From the NCBI GenBank assembly GCA_007844125.1, contig CM017561.1:62911256-62975255 (forward strand): DNA of 64,000 bases, in the 5' to 3' direction. Below, one piece after another: positions 35,100 through 46,786 of this stretch (position 1 is the stretch's first letter; every line of letters starts with the position of its first letter). The stretch comes from Sinonovacula constricta (lineage: Eukaryota; Mollusca; Bivalvia; Cardiida; Solecurtidae). Below the pieces are notes generated by a model. It saw only the letters and a list, made by a program, of their open reading frames with translations, was not told the DNA's origin and did no database searches. Made by a program: the position numbers and the translations under genes.

Positions 35100-37800
35100 A
35101 TTTCATGTATATTTATATTGTCTTGCTATAAAACATGTTATGCATTAATGCAATACATACTTGTATTGCATTGTATTGTTAAATTACAAATCAGCTTACA
35201 AACGATACCTTACAAATAAATAGTTAAGTAAATTCCCAAAAGATGTTATACATTTCCTTGTCATAAGGTCTTAATGGAAAATCATAACAATGCCTGTAAA
35301 CTAGTTAACGCTACTTTATTGTCGTTTTAGCGATTTTGATCGCACACACTATATATTCTATAGGAAAGTACAGTGCATATATTCTTATATATTAGCACCC
35401 GCTAAAGGGTAGCAGGCCCACTTCCTTTGCATTCTAATGTCAACCTCTTATTCATAATTACAACAATGTTACCTGTGCAGTGTGGCGGTCGTTGAAAGTC
35501 TCTCCGTGCATATAATATTTTTTTGTCATTTAATTAATCCTATAAGGATTGTTACGGGTATTTAAACAGTGGACTTTGGTTCCTCAATTCAAAGATTCAA
35601 TAAAATTTACTTTCTACAATTATGTCTAGTTCTTATAATATAGATGATACTTCCTTCGCTACTAGATACCATGTGGACATTTCTGTCAAACACGTCACTG
35701 TTGACGGTATAATTTATATAAGAAAACTTCAGCGCATGGACATTTTTTATTCAAATAGATCGGTTTTCTTTTGATTGCTTGCCTTGTGGGTTTTTTCAGA
35801 TTTTGGTATATGTTGCAATGCTCATACGACTTTGTCATCTTCCTATATTAGTTATTAACTTATTATTTTGATACGATATAGAATCATCATATCAGGATCT
35901 TCTTTAACCTCTTTATTGACGTTTTGATCCAGTCGTCCTATTTTCAGAATAGAAAACATCGATGAAGGAATCTACAATCTATTTTGCTGCACTTTTTGCG
36001 GATCAACAAGGAAAATGTTAAATCGCTTGTTTATGATTGTTAACATTGGCAATATAAAATGTCGTCATACGGTAAACGTCAAATATTAAATGCCCTTAGA
36101 GTAACAGCATACAAAAATGTACTGTAAATCTATTAAAATAAAGAATTTGTATAATTTAGGTTGTAAAGTTAGAATGGTAATGCAGCGAATAATAGATGCT
36201 CAAAATATCGCGCGTGCATCATACCCAGGAGCGTGTCAATATACAGTCCTGAGCTGACGGTCTGGCTAGGGTAATCATTTACCTATTAATATGTTGTTCA
36301 GTAACTTAAAAACAACATCAGAAAGTTTCAATTCGTTTAAAAGTTCAGTCAAGAAACATTACATTTTTATAGGCGCTAGACTTACTTGCTAGCTAAGCTA
36401 GATCTTGTCAGGATCCAAAATTAGGGAGTCATCGTAACAGAGTCTTGAAAGGAATATGGTTTGATATGGAACGCTTAACAGCTTGAGCGAACTGCACGTT
36501 TCACTCTTTGTCATAATTGCATCCAATTACTCGCGGTCGCCGTCCAAGTGCTTTAAATAAAACTGGTAGATTTTAAATTGAACTAATTTATGATTGTACT
36601 CATTTATGATTGAATAGGAGTCGGACAATGGCTGGTTTTAGGTCGTTTTTGGTCGCAAATACAAGGTCCATGAAACGCCTCCTGAAAACTTTTCAATCTG
36701 ACAGTAAATTCGAAGGCTCTACGTCGTCGAATTTCGAAAAAAATAAACGCTGAGGTAAAGTAACAATTATGCAGTGAAATAAACTCAAAGCAATAAAGTG
36801 AGAAAAGTACTTATCTTCAGGTTAAAATAAGCTTAGCCTAAATAAGGAGCACTGATAGTGAAATTCATACAGTTAACATCTACCTACGATAACTGTCGGT
36901 TTTGTGTTATATTAACAATCTTGCAGCAAACGTAACATTCGAATGTAATAGCGTTGTCGCTACGAACAGCAGCTGTTTGGTACACTAACTCACTTACATG
37001 ACTCGGCTGCGGGTCCCGCCTTCAGAAATGATTTAGAGATAAATTATTGATCGTTATGACTGAACAGATGCAGACATTAAGTCAGCATTAAACACAATAA
37101 AAGGACAAATATACATAAATAAGAAACAAATATAGGCACATTTAATTACATGTACCACCCTGGGAGTCGTTCCTTTGAGTAGGATTAGCACAGCAAACCA
37201 TTTTGAATTGTACGCATATTGCTCTGCATGTCATAGGTTTCGTGTGAGCTGTTGTGGTCTCAGACAATTTCAACAAATTATAGGGTGAAACGGAAAATGA
37301 TGGGATTATAAACGCAATTCACTTGTTAATTCAATGAACTAAAATAAACGACAACACTATAAATGCCGTATTTGAACACTGTCTGGCGGTCACCTTTACT
37401 GAAGGATTGTCAGTGCGACGTTATATTATGCGAATGTTTATTAATAAGAATATATATGACAAAGATATTCACATGCACGCCAAATGTAAAAGTAAGAACA
37501 AATCTATGATGAGTCATTTAACAAAAATAGCAAACCCGACAGTTACGCCTTGGAACGGTCATTCGGCAATATGGATCGACTGGGGTGCTTTTAAACTTTG
37601 CTACTTCCTCTTTTTAGATTTGGTTGAAACCAATAGCGATTTAATGAAAGAGTGGGGTGCATCTGCTGAACGCCCCACTAAAAAGTGTATATGTACCTAA
37701 CATATATGTATGTTCACCCTTGCCCGAGGATAAGGAATTTCTTCCACATGAAATTTACTAACTTCTCCTGAACGCAAATTATTTTTTTACCTAGAATTTA
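35100..37800. repeat. Duplicated intron block X' (matches about 50.1-51.9 kb)
   Basis: Ordered matches by eye: 35,245-35,360 with 50,190-50,345; 36,090-36,265 with 50,485-50,680; 36,650-36,735 with 50,875-50,955; 36,985-37,125 with 51,190-51,330; 37,375-37,440 with 51,635-51,700 (gacgttatattatg in both); and 37,617-37,680 with 51,730-51,795. No exon lies inside. The shared blocks are separated by diverged or unique DNA. The dispersed repeat at 37,440-37,600 is specific to this copy. Confidence 0.7.
37440..37600 (+). repeat. Dispersed repeat, copy 2 (unknown family)
   Basis: gatgagtcatttaac, agcaaacccgacagttacg and ttcggcaatatggatcgactg match, in the opposite orientation, the element at 13,925-14,165. 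It is a repeat shared by two introns and not part of the duplicated block. Confidence 0.55.
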
Positions 37801-40800
37801 CCGGGAAAGTGAAAAGTCAATAATAAACTGTAAAGATAACACGACCCTCTTATCATTATTTCAGCTTGTTATATGCAAGTTACTAATAAAACGGAATGTA
37901 TTTGATTGTTTTGGGAAACATTTATATATATATATTATACGTACAGACTTGATATAATGGATGTAAAATGACACTGCAGTATGGAAGAAAAACTTACAAG
38001 AGGTTTAGAAAGAGACGTATAGTACAGTAAACAGTATAAATGCTAGTTAAATAATCAAATACAAACGACTTTAAAGCTAAGACATAATAGTATACAATTC
38101 TAATCAAACGCAATAAGACTTTCAATTACATGCCGTCAGAATATAGGACAATGCATACAGATATTAACGTCAAATTGTAGTTTGTGCTAAATGAATGTTC
38201 ACGCGACATTTTAAGCCACCAGGCGCTAAGTCTAATGACAAAAATTTTTGCCAGCCATTTTACGCTACCGCTTTTCACAATCGTGTCCTCTTTGAGATTT
38301 TATATTGCGTAATGATTTCACGTTGATCTTTTGATAAAAATCACCTCATAGTAGAATTTAAACTCTGCAAATATTCTTATAAAAAGAGAAATAAGAGCAA
38401 GCGCTCTCTACATCCCAGAAAAGTTCATCAAGGAATGAACGCAATTTTATAATGGTACTAGTAGTTCACTTTAGCGGTAAACATTGGACGCATCATGACG
38501 CTGTGCAAGATATGACGTCACTTCTATAATTTTAACGTTCTTTCTTTTATTATGTTATTCTTTACCAGTACGCAGCTGTTTCATTTTAATTATGTTATTA
38601 TACTTTACAGTGTATTGTTGACTTTACCCGGACCCACTTGCAATAACATTTTTTTAATTTAACCCTAACACAGATTTATTTTTTGTTGTTGTTGTTTGTT
38701 GTTTTTTTTTCTTTGTTTTTTTTTTAATATGACATGAACTATTCTGATCTACTGGTTTCAGCCCAATATCATAACCTATATATGCGTCGACGAAAATATA
38801 ATGGCAGTACCAAAATATGTCCCTCGGTACGTAACAGCTGAAAGCTCGTTAATTGTCATTTTTACATCACCGTTACATTCGAGTACATGTACAAATGAAC
38901 AACTTTAAATGTTTAATGTTATGCTTATGTACATGTACTAGTAAAAGGACAAGTAATTGCAATTATACTTATATTAATTTTTACTGTTAACACTTTTTAG
39001 AGTACGAACAAGCCACACAGGAGCACTAGACATGCACTTCATATTTTTTCAATAACATTAGGCACAATTGAAATAATCAACATACTACTTGGCAGATGTT
39101 TATTAATTGGCATATTAAAATGGCAAACTATTGGTGTAAGCAGTCTCGACAATTTTTTTCTAATTTGTCGTTCTTTAAAAGAACAGCATGCTCAAATACT
39201 AGTATTGTATATATGCATTTATAAGAAATGTTTATGTATATACAAATATTTATTTATATCCATAATTATTTGTTGTAAAATTTGTTTAAAATTTATTTGT
39301 TGACAAAAAAGTAAACAGTGTAAGTTAACCCACTGTTAGTCTAATTAAATTCTTTTTACATATATGTATAATTGTGTTTGTATTTTTTAATATTGGTACT
39401 TAACTGCCATAAGTATGTGTTGTCTTGTACGACAGTACTTTATGTTTGCACTGAAAATTGTGTATACACTCATGTATAGTGCGACAGAATAGGTATATGT
39501 ACTAAAAGTATCCGACCTGATTTTGGCGTTAATTGTATCGAGAGGTTTCGGGAAAGTATAAATAATAAGGTAATAAGCATTTTAAAGCAACCTGTAAATA
39601 GCTGAAGATATTTAAGAATCAAAACCACCCAACAGTTATATCCAAGTTGCAAAAAATTAAAAATTTAAACAGTCAAGTAAAAGGTCTTACTAGACATTCG
39701 GTAAACGCCAATTGTACGTATATATGTCGAGATAAACTGAATACTAATTGGCTTAATGTAATGTTATAATTTAAATGAATTTAAATAAATACTTATATTT
39801 GCCATAGATAAACTGAATACAGATTGGCTAGAAGTATTCTTATCATTTAAATAAATGGTACGGTCGTGTGGTAATTTGAGTCCGGTACATGGCGGATATA
39901 AGGCTGCTTAACAGTTAAAACAATTTACTTTGAGAAATTATGGTGAATGAGGTGGTGATGGCTGAAAATACAAAATACACAGATAAGCCTTATTAAAACT
40001 CAGAAAAGAGACAATAATCGATATATATTTGTTCCAAGACTTATGAAAGATCTTCCTAACGGTTTACCGAAGTGCTATAGAATAAGCAAAAGATGATGTT
40101 GAGGCTCATTTAATCTTACAATATAATTGGTTTTAGAGTTTATAAACCAAATCAAACCATCGTTGTATTTTGTCATTGGAAAGTATTTCTATTTTTTCTT
40201 TTGTTTTTTGACCTCTTTATTTGACAACACTTAAATGACAATTCATAGTCAGTATAGTTCGTATCCTTCAGAGAGGTGTTTATTACAAAAAGTCAAAATT
40301 GCAAAAACATATTATTCATATGTGAGAAAAATAACACACACAAAACGAACATTACAACCAATCATGTGTACAACTTTAAAAAATGATTGTCAATAAAAAA
40401 ATAGTTTTCCCCTTACGAGTTTGCTTAAATGATAACACGTAGCAAATATTACGATATAAATGTGTCATCAGCTCACCTTTATGCACAACTACACATCGAC
40501 ATCAATAATTCAAACAAGTTTTAGTAAATTAGGTTGTGAAGTAAAGAGAAATAAACCGCATTAAAAGGTACATTATTAAAAAAAACGAAGAATAATAACT
40601 CCATAACAGTAAAATATGACATCTTATATCTCACTTTTATACAAAACTACACATCAGTATCATTAATTACTGCAAGCTTTAAGAAACATGAAGTAAGAAA
40701 GGAGTGAACCAGTGTTATCCACTCAATCTTTAGTCAATAAAGGTAACAAATGGAAATAACCCCAGAACATTTTTTCAAGGTTGTCCACCATAAGACATCA

Positions 40801-41097
40801 ATTTCAAAAATTAATCGAAATTTATAGACATTCGAATCGATAATAATGGGTACGTTTTCCGCACAAGTAACTGCTAACAGACGGATAGACGGTCGGGCGA
40901 GCGGACGACACGCGAATGCCATAACACGACCCTTCAGGCATATAAAACTCAGATAAGAATAACGTAATTCAATTAATTCTTAGAAGCTAGGAGTTGGTAT
41001 AACTGACTGATGCCGATTGTGTCCATTAATATATCAGCTTTATCAGTTGTCTGATCAGGGTCCTTAGTATTTAATTTATTTACAAGCAAACACTAAC

Positions 41098-41184
41098 CTG
41101 GTGTTGTTGTTGTTGGTGTTGTGTGCACTGTTACTGCAGGTGATGTCGAGACCGTTGTGGAACCATGAACATGTGTTGTATGAC
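41098..41184 (-). CDS. Thr-rich linker exon (mucin-like)
   Basis: An 87-bp phase 1-1 exon, acceptor atttcag, donor GTTAGT. It encodes HTTHVHGSTTVSTSPAVTVH and then TTPTTTTP: Thr/Ser/Pro with His, no cysteine. Such stretches are usually heavily O-glycosylated and act as stiff spacers between folded modules. The start completes a Gly codon with the preceding exon (G|GT), and the end gives CCA G for the next. Recognition rests on phase, splice sites and composition only. Confidence 0.75.
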
Positions 41185-42217
41185 CTGAAATTTATAATTG
41201 TTCATTATTATAGGCACATTACATTTTAAGCTATGTAATGTCTGAAGAATTATAACACTGACATTGCATCTTTCTAACAATTTTCATTTTGTGGTAAACA
41301 ATAAAGTACGTCTTGAATTTGGCTAATACATGGTTTGGAGATTAACGTTTATTCTCATACAAGAAATAGTAATATTCCATAATATATCTTTATTAATAAT
41401 TATCTATTAGAAGCAATAATAACGTTCAAAATATACTTTCTATAATAAGAAATATTGAATAAAAAATTGTATAAGACTTTGTTTAAAAAGAAGATAGTGT
41501 ATGTTATTGTAAGGCAAACACTGTTTATTATATTTGTTTACAAAAGATCTACTTGTATTTAAATGTCGTCTTATTGCATATGGTCGCACGTACTATGCAT
41601 GAAACATATAATATAATATGTTACTTATAAACCGGTTAATGAATGCACCTAAAATATATTGTTATTTCAATATTTGTATTTCTTGTAAGTAACTCCTGAA
41701 ACATAATAATAAATATGGTGATACTTGTGGCTGATTTCCAAACTGTTTCATCAGAAGTATTACGTTCCTTTTACCGAGTTTAAATGTTACAAAACAAATG
41801 TGAACCGGTTACACTTCTACATTGTGTAGTAACCATTGAAGAGTATATTTTCGATTATATTGATAATGTGTAAACTAGTCCTGCCTTTGTTCTTTTAAAG
41901 ATATTACTCAAATATTCAAAAATGTAAGGTGATATGTGATATTGTATATTAACAGTTTAAAGAGGTTTATTCATTTTTGTTTAATAAATAAATAAAAACT
42001 CGTGGGGGGTGAGAAGTTTTACTTCTCAATATCAATATTAATATACCATTTCACATTTGTGTTTCTTTAACAATACAGTTATACATAGTTTAAATGAGTT
42101 ATTTATTCTTATCTGCTAATTACTTAATAAAGATATCACATGTCGATCATTTATGTACACATTGTAAATTACGTAGACATTTTTTTAAAATAGCAACCTC
42201 CTTAATAAAAGCCATAC
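41185..42217 (-). other. Intron within the linker region
   Basis: AT-rich, no exon or repeat recognised. Confidence 0.55.
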
Positions 42218-42253
42218 CTGTATTGGGCGTGTGAGCGGCTGTCGAAACAGTTG
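42218..42253 (-). CDS. 36-bp linker micro-exon
   Basis: Phase 1-1, acceptor taattacag, donor GTATGG. It encodes TVSTAAHTPNT plus split codons. The ending TPNTG is the same as that of the exon at 44434-44481, and both have nearly the same donor context (ACAG|GTATG). Sequence on the acceptor side is also similar (ccataatcagaattta against ccataatcagcatttt), showing that the two are duplicates. It adds a 12-residue Thr/Ser/Pro step to the spacer and could be skipped without frame change. Confidence 0.72.
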
Positions 42254-44433
42254 CTGTAATTAAAAATGCCATAATCAGAATTTAGAAGTTAATGCCGGAA
42301 CTTTGAAATGATTCGTTAATAAGGATTGCTAAAGTAAGACTTTCAGAACACTGTATCTTCCAAGATACTAATTCGAAATAGTGTATGATGCTTAGACTTT
42401 AAGGTGATATTAAGGTGAGAGAAAGTATTAAAAATCTTAGTATTGCTAATATTGTAACGACGGCTTAAGTTTAAGTATAAGCATGAAAATACGATGTGTT
42501 ACTATGTTATTTTAACAACAGACATAATTTAAGTGGATGAATCCCAGCTCTATATTCGCATAAGTAGAGTTCGTATACAGTCACAAGGCATTTGAAACCA
42601 CAAGACAACACACTTGTGTATAATATGACATCTTAATTGACAAAACGCAAACGGTTCTCTACTACTTCAAATAACAGTTTACTCACTTTAACAATCTAGT
42701 TAGGATGAGTTGAGAATATATTGTAGCTTTAATATATTTGTCTTAATTTAGAGGTTAAAGCCGAAGTTGTATTAAAATCAAAACTAAAATAGGTAGTGTA
42801 CACTATCGTTTTTACTTCGACTAAAGTATGCCTTAATTTCCAAAATACGAGGTAGGATCTTGTTACGTGCCTTTGATTATCCGCATCTATTTAATGCAGC
42901 AAAATAAAGCGATGTTCTAACTGATAATTGTTCTCATCCAAAGGTCTAAGACAACAAGAAAAATATCCAATATTGGAAAAAAAACACAAGAATATTTGCC
43001 AAAATAATGCCGTTGCAGGCTGTTTAATATATGCTTATTGCAGCCAAAATACATTGAAGTCTTAATCTGCTTTATGCTTTTGGTATCAGTTTTGATGCAC
43101 CAGCATCACCTTCAAAAAGCCAATTGAACTCACTTTTCCTTATCTGGCCTGGTCCCCTGTTTGACATGGTGCATGCAAATGCTTAATAGCAGTTTTCGGT
43201 CTTAGTCGAAAGTAAACCAGCATTTACCTGCTAACAAACAGGCTCGAACCGTGGCTGTCTCTACTTCCACCAACACAAAACGGAGCCATACCTGACACAG
43301 CCATACACATGTAGCTTGACAGGCCCGTCAAACGCCCGTAACACACCGGATCACTACAGTTTATAACCGTAGACACAAGGATGATCCCCATTCCTGCCCC
43401 GGAAAGTACCTATTTTCCTGAACAGTCCGAATTTATCCGGTTATCGATATTAGAATGGTGTGTTTCTGTGACCCCCGTATGTATTAACAGCCAAAGCAGT
43501 TTACCGGTTCAAAGGGGATCAACACTCTTCTTCATTGTTCACACTTGAATCTCCCAACCGTTCATGGTGCCGCCTAAGTTGTACATCCGGCTGGACACGG
43601 CTACCATTAGTTCACTAACCGAGACTTAAAGACTCTCGGTGACACTTTTACTTAACATTTTAAAGCAACCGGAGCTGCTTGTCGTTAGGTGTCAGATCAT
43701 TATGTTAATTCCGGTTCTACACCTTTCCTCCCGGTTCATAAAACTGGGACTTACATGCGACCAGAGAGACTTTACTTTAATCATTGTAGCACATTGAATT
43801 AAGTAAGGTGTTTACTGTGTGATGCATACAATTATTTAATTACATTACGTCACCAAAACAACTTTCTAGAGTTGGACATTCTAGGGTAATTCCATCACAA
43901 CTTCACTTCACATTAGCCTGAGACAGAGCCGGCTGATGTTATGAGGGTATGACATTTAGTGATACAAATTGTTTTTGTTACATTTGCCGACTTTCATATG
44001 TCTTTTGATTTTACTATCTGTATTGGTCAGCAACAGCTGATTTTCAGAATAATATAAACATAACAATTTTTTAATTATTGCTAGTTTGAAAGAATGTTAA
44101 CGCTTCAAAACTTTATTTTCAACCGTTGAAACAACCATCAATATATTGAATCTATATTTATATCTATATAAATCAATATAATTTGTGAACAGAAAATAAT
44201 ACATATATGTTAACCACTAAGGCAAACTGTTTATAAGTCCATTTACCTATCCACCATTATAGATTGTGTGTATCAGTTTGTTAAGTATAAAACATGTGTA
44301 AATGGCTGAGTATTCTATATTATAATCATCTACTTATTTTATGACAGGTCTTTAGCACGATTATCATTGTTATAGACAAGATAAGTATGGAAACAGGGAC
44401 TATCTTTAAAACATGTTTTTATCGTGATCATAC
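42254..44433 (-). other. Intron with an unassigned GC-richer island
   Basis: Mostly AT-rich. A GC-richer stretch at about 43,100-43,770 stands out and is listed separately. No exon is recognised. Confidence 0.5.
43100..43770. repeat. GC-richer island, probable unclassified mobile-element fragment
   Basis: Composition changes abruptly relative to both flanks. There is no convincing open frame on either strand. It includes a perfect hairpin, accgaga...tctcggt (43,618-43,640), and on minus a B-box-like ccacggttcgagcctg near 43,241-43,256. The sharp edges suggest an inserted non-coding element such as an LTR, SINE composite or MITE, but no terminal repeats were found. Confidence 0.35.
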
Positions 44434-44481
44434 CTGTATTTGGTGTGGGAGAGGCATCAGTTGTTGTTGATATAGCGTCAC
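44434..44481 (-). CDS. 48-bp linker exon completing the TSP1 cysteine
   Basis: Phase 1-1, acceptor atattgtag, donor GTATGA. It begins GT GAC, so with the final T of the preceding TSP1 exon (46622-46786) it forms TGT GAC. This restores Cys, the sixth cysteine of that domain, followed by DAISTTTDASPTPNT. This is strong internal evidence that both exons belong to one transcript. It then provides the start of the Thr/Ser/Pro-rich spacer. The ending TPNTG is repeated in the 42218-42253 exon. Confidence 0.82.
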
Positions 44482-46621
44482 CTACAATATAAAAGCGTAT
44501 ATGCATTCCTTCATTTCTGCATACTATCATGCTTCATATTAAGTCCTACCATAATCAGCATTTTAAAGTACTGCACGTATCTTCAAGACATTCCTGTGTA
44601 AGTATTGCAAAGCAATGACACTTTAACACAGTATGTTGATATTGTTTTAGATAAATGTCCGTAATATTGCATGGTGCATTAATTCGTCTTTGTATTACTT
44701 AGACGCCTTCGCTACAGTGATAATGGCAACTTGCGTTAAAGTCAAGACTTAGATATACGAACGGTTGGTACATATATGTTTTATAAAACCTTGTTAATCC
44801 TAAATTAACTGCCTATTTCTTACATGCGTTGTAGTTGTCGAAACAAATTTAACGTGAGTAGACATCTCTGTATATGCATTATATAGGAATGGTACCTCGC
44901 ATGACAACACACACAAACGCACGCACGCACACACACGAGCGCGCACGAACATACACCTGTGTAATGTTGACTAATTACCAAATGTTTTCTGTTAGACAAG
45001 TATTGCTTAGTTTGACTATTGTCCCTAAAACGTTAAGAAATTGTTAAAACTAAAAGACAGACAAAGATATCCAACATTTCCCTTTTATTATACGATTATG
45101 ACAAATCGTCATTACCCACGTTTACTCATTACAGTAGTCGTTCACCATCTCCAACATATATAAATGCTGTTGTCCATGTTAAACAAATTAGCATATAAAA
45201 CACATAAATGCCCTTTTTTCTCGGTTAACAATTGGATTACAATTATAACCGCGTCAGTCGTGTGACTCTACGCTCAGCACACGCACTCCATAGAATTAAA
45301 GAAATTAGGCATTATTTTTTCTGTAAAGCATACGGGCTCAAAACGGCATTCTAAATGCTTTTAAATGTTGTCTAATACACCTTAAACGAAATTATATATT
45401 CCAGTTTGTATTAGGTTATAACCACCATTTATCAGTTAATCCCATGTATGTTGTGGAATAAAATTACCACTATGGCTGTGTGTTGAGTCTGCATGATTTA
45501 AGTTTTCTCATATGCATCACCGTTATGCGTTTAGGTGTAAACCTTAAATTTCGAAGATTTAATATTGTCAGTATGCAGAATCTAGTTATCAAGGAGTTTG
45601 ATGTTATCCGTAGTTTTTAACAAATGAAAAGAACATTAGAGCAAATAAAATCCATTGTAGTCTACTGCGTTTTGTTTATGTGTGAAATCAGAATACTAAT
45701 GTCACTTGCATTGACGCGTTCCACTCTTTGAATGATCCATGTTTGTATCGCCATTGCAGACAGTTAACTATGAATTGTATTTGCATTACTGGCTTTTTTA
45801 AGAGTAATAGTCATTTAAAAGGTTAAACGAATCCCTTCACTATTGATAGATTTTGTCACGTTCGTAATCGTTTTAAATCATCTGTTAAAAACAACCAACG
45901 ATCACGTTAGTGTTGTTGCTCGGTGATTTTATATAACGTTTATGATTATTATTTGGGGTTTATTATAAACGGCAAGGAATTTGCCCTTTTGATATCTTTA
46001 GGATTCCGAAGTTTTAAAATTTGGGAATGAATATCTAAGATGAGAAAATGAAATATTGATTTGCCACAACAGTGGAAGTGAGTTTTAAAAATGATTACTG
46101 TTTACATTCCTTTTTATATGAAATTTTGCACATTGCTTTTTATGAAGGTGACTGTTGTAGAATATGACCGTAAAATTTTGCAGATATACAGTTACTGTTA
46201 GAAATATAGATGTTCGTATCTACATCAACAGTGGAAAATATACCCTAAGCTGCGTATGATGTTGCTTACATAGTATTGTGTTACTAGATGATCCGCTAAA
46301 CGGAAGACGTCGTTAATATATTTTATTTTTCATAAAACGGATATGAACTTTCATAGCTTGACGCGAAGATAACCTCATTTCAATGCTGAATGGGGATACT
46401 TATTATCGGTATTAACCTTGCAATTGATAAATTAGCACTCTTCCTGGCTATGGCTTTATTTGCTATATATTCATCGTTGTAACAATTTACAGCATCATCA
46501 AACAAACCAAGCTGAAACATGTACTTCCGATTTAAAGTGTCACCTGTACGCATGTGTACATACAAAGGATATTCTAACAATGTAAACAACTTATGCAGTT
46601 TGTCAACATTTTTCGACATAC
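44482..46621 (-). other. Intron before the linker exons
   Basis: AT-rich. A short CA/CG-rich simple repeat (cacacacaaacgcacgcacg and following) lies at about 44,908-44,949. Nothing else is recognised. Confidence 0.6.
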
Positions 46622-46786
46622 ATGAACCCATGTCGCAAATAGCTCTTTCGCTACCAGTTCCCTGACAATACGCTCCACCAAACTGGGGTGGTGGGTTCCT
46701 ACACACTCTCGCACGAGATTTGGTTCCAGTTTCGCATGTGACGGAGCAAGGTCTCCATGGGTACCAATTACCCCAACTGCCATCAA
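46622..46786 (-). CDS. TSP1 repeat exon with split last cysteine
   Basis: A 165-bp phase 1-1 exon, acceptor tttatttcag, donor GTATGT. It encodes WGNWYPW, CSVTCETG, SRARVC, NPPPQFGG, AYC, AIC and then GS plus the T of a split TGT. Unlike all other TSP1 exons here, it ends before the sixth cysteine codon; the 44434-44481 exon supplies the remaining GT. Reading straight through the donor would give 60 more codons of unrelated sequence, and I reject that. It is the only TSP1 in the window whose loop lacks the NxT sequon (ETGT instead of NGT). Confidence 0.92.

Larger units (their letters stand above)
24675..41097 (-). other. Very long intron, copy B of cassette intron plus second duplicated block
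   Basis: No host exon is recognised in 16.4 kb. From the ShKT end it holds an ISL2EU-like transposon (24,979-29,699), then copy-B intron blocks matching 5.7-16.0 kb and interrupted by a Tc1-like relic. A LINE fragment follows (about 33,590-34,440), then a block matching 50.1-51.9 kb (about 35.1-37.8 kb). From 37.8 to 41.1 kb nothing is recognised beyond poly-T/A runs near 38,680. A TSP1 exon would be expected near 33.6 kb by homology with copy A and is absent. Confidence 0.65.

Noticed and set aside
46380..46621. Open frame continuing past the 46.6-kb TSP1 exon
   Set aside because: GTATGT is a good phase-1 donor and the next exon rebuilds the missing cysteine; the read-through sequence has no TSP1 or other feature.
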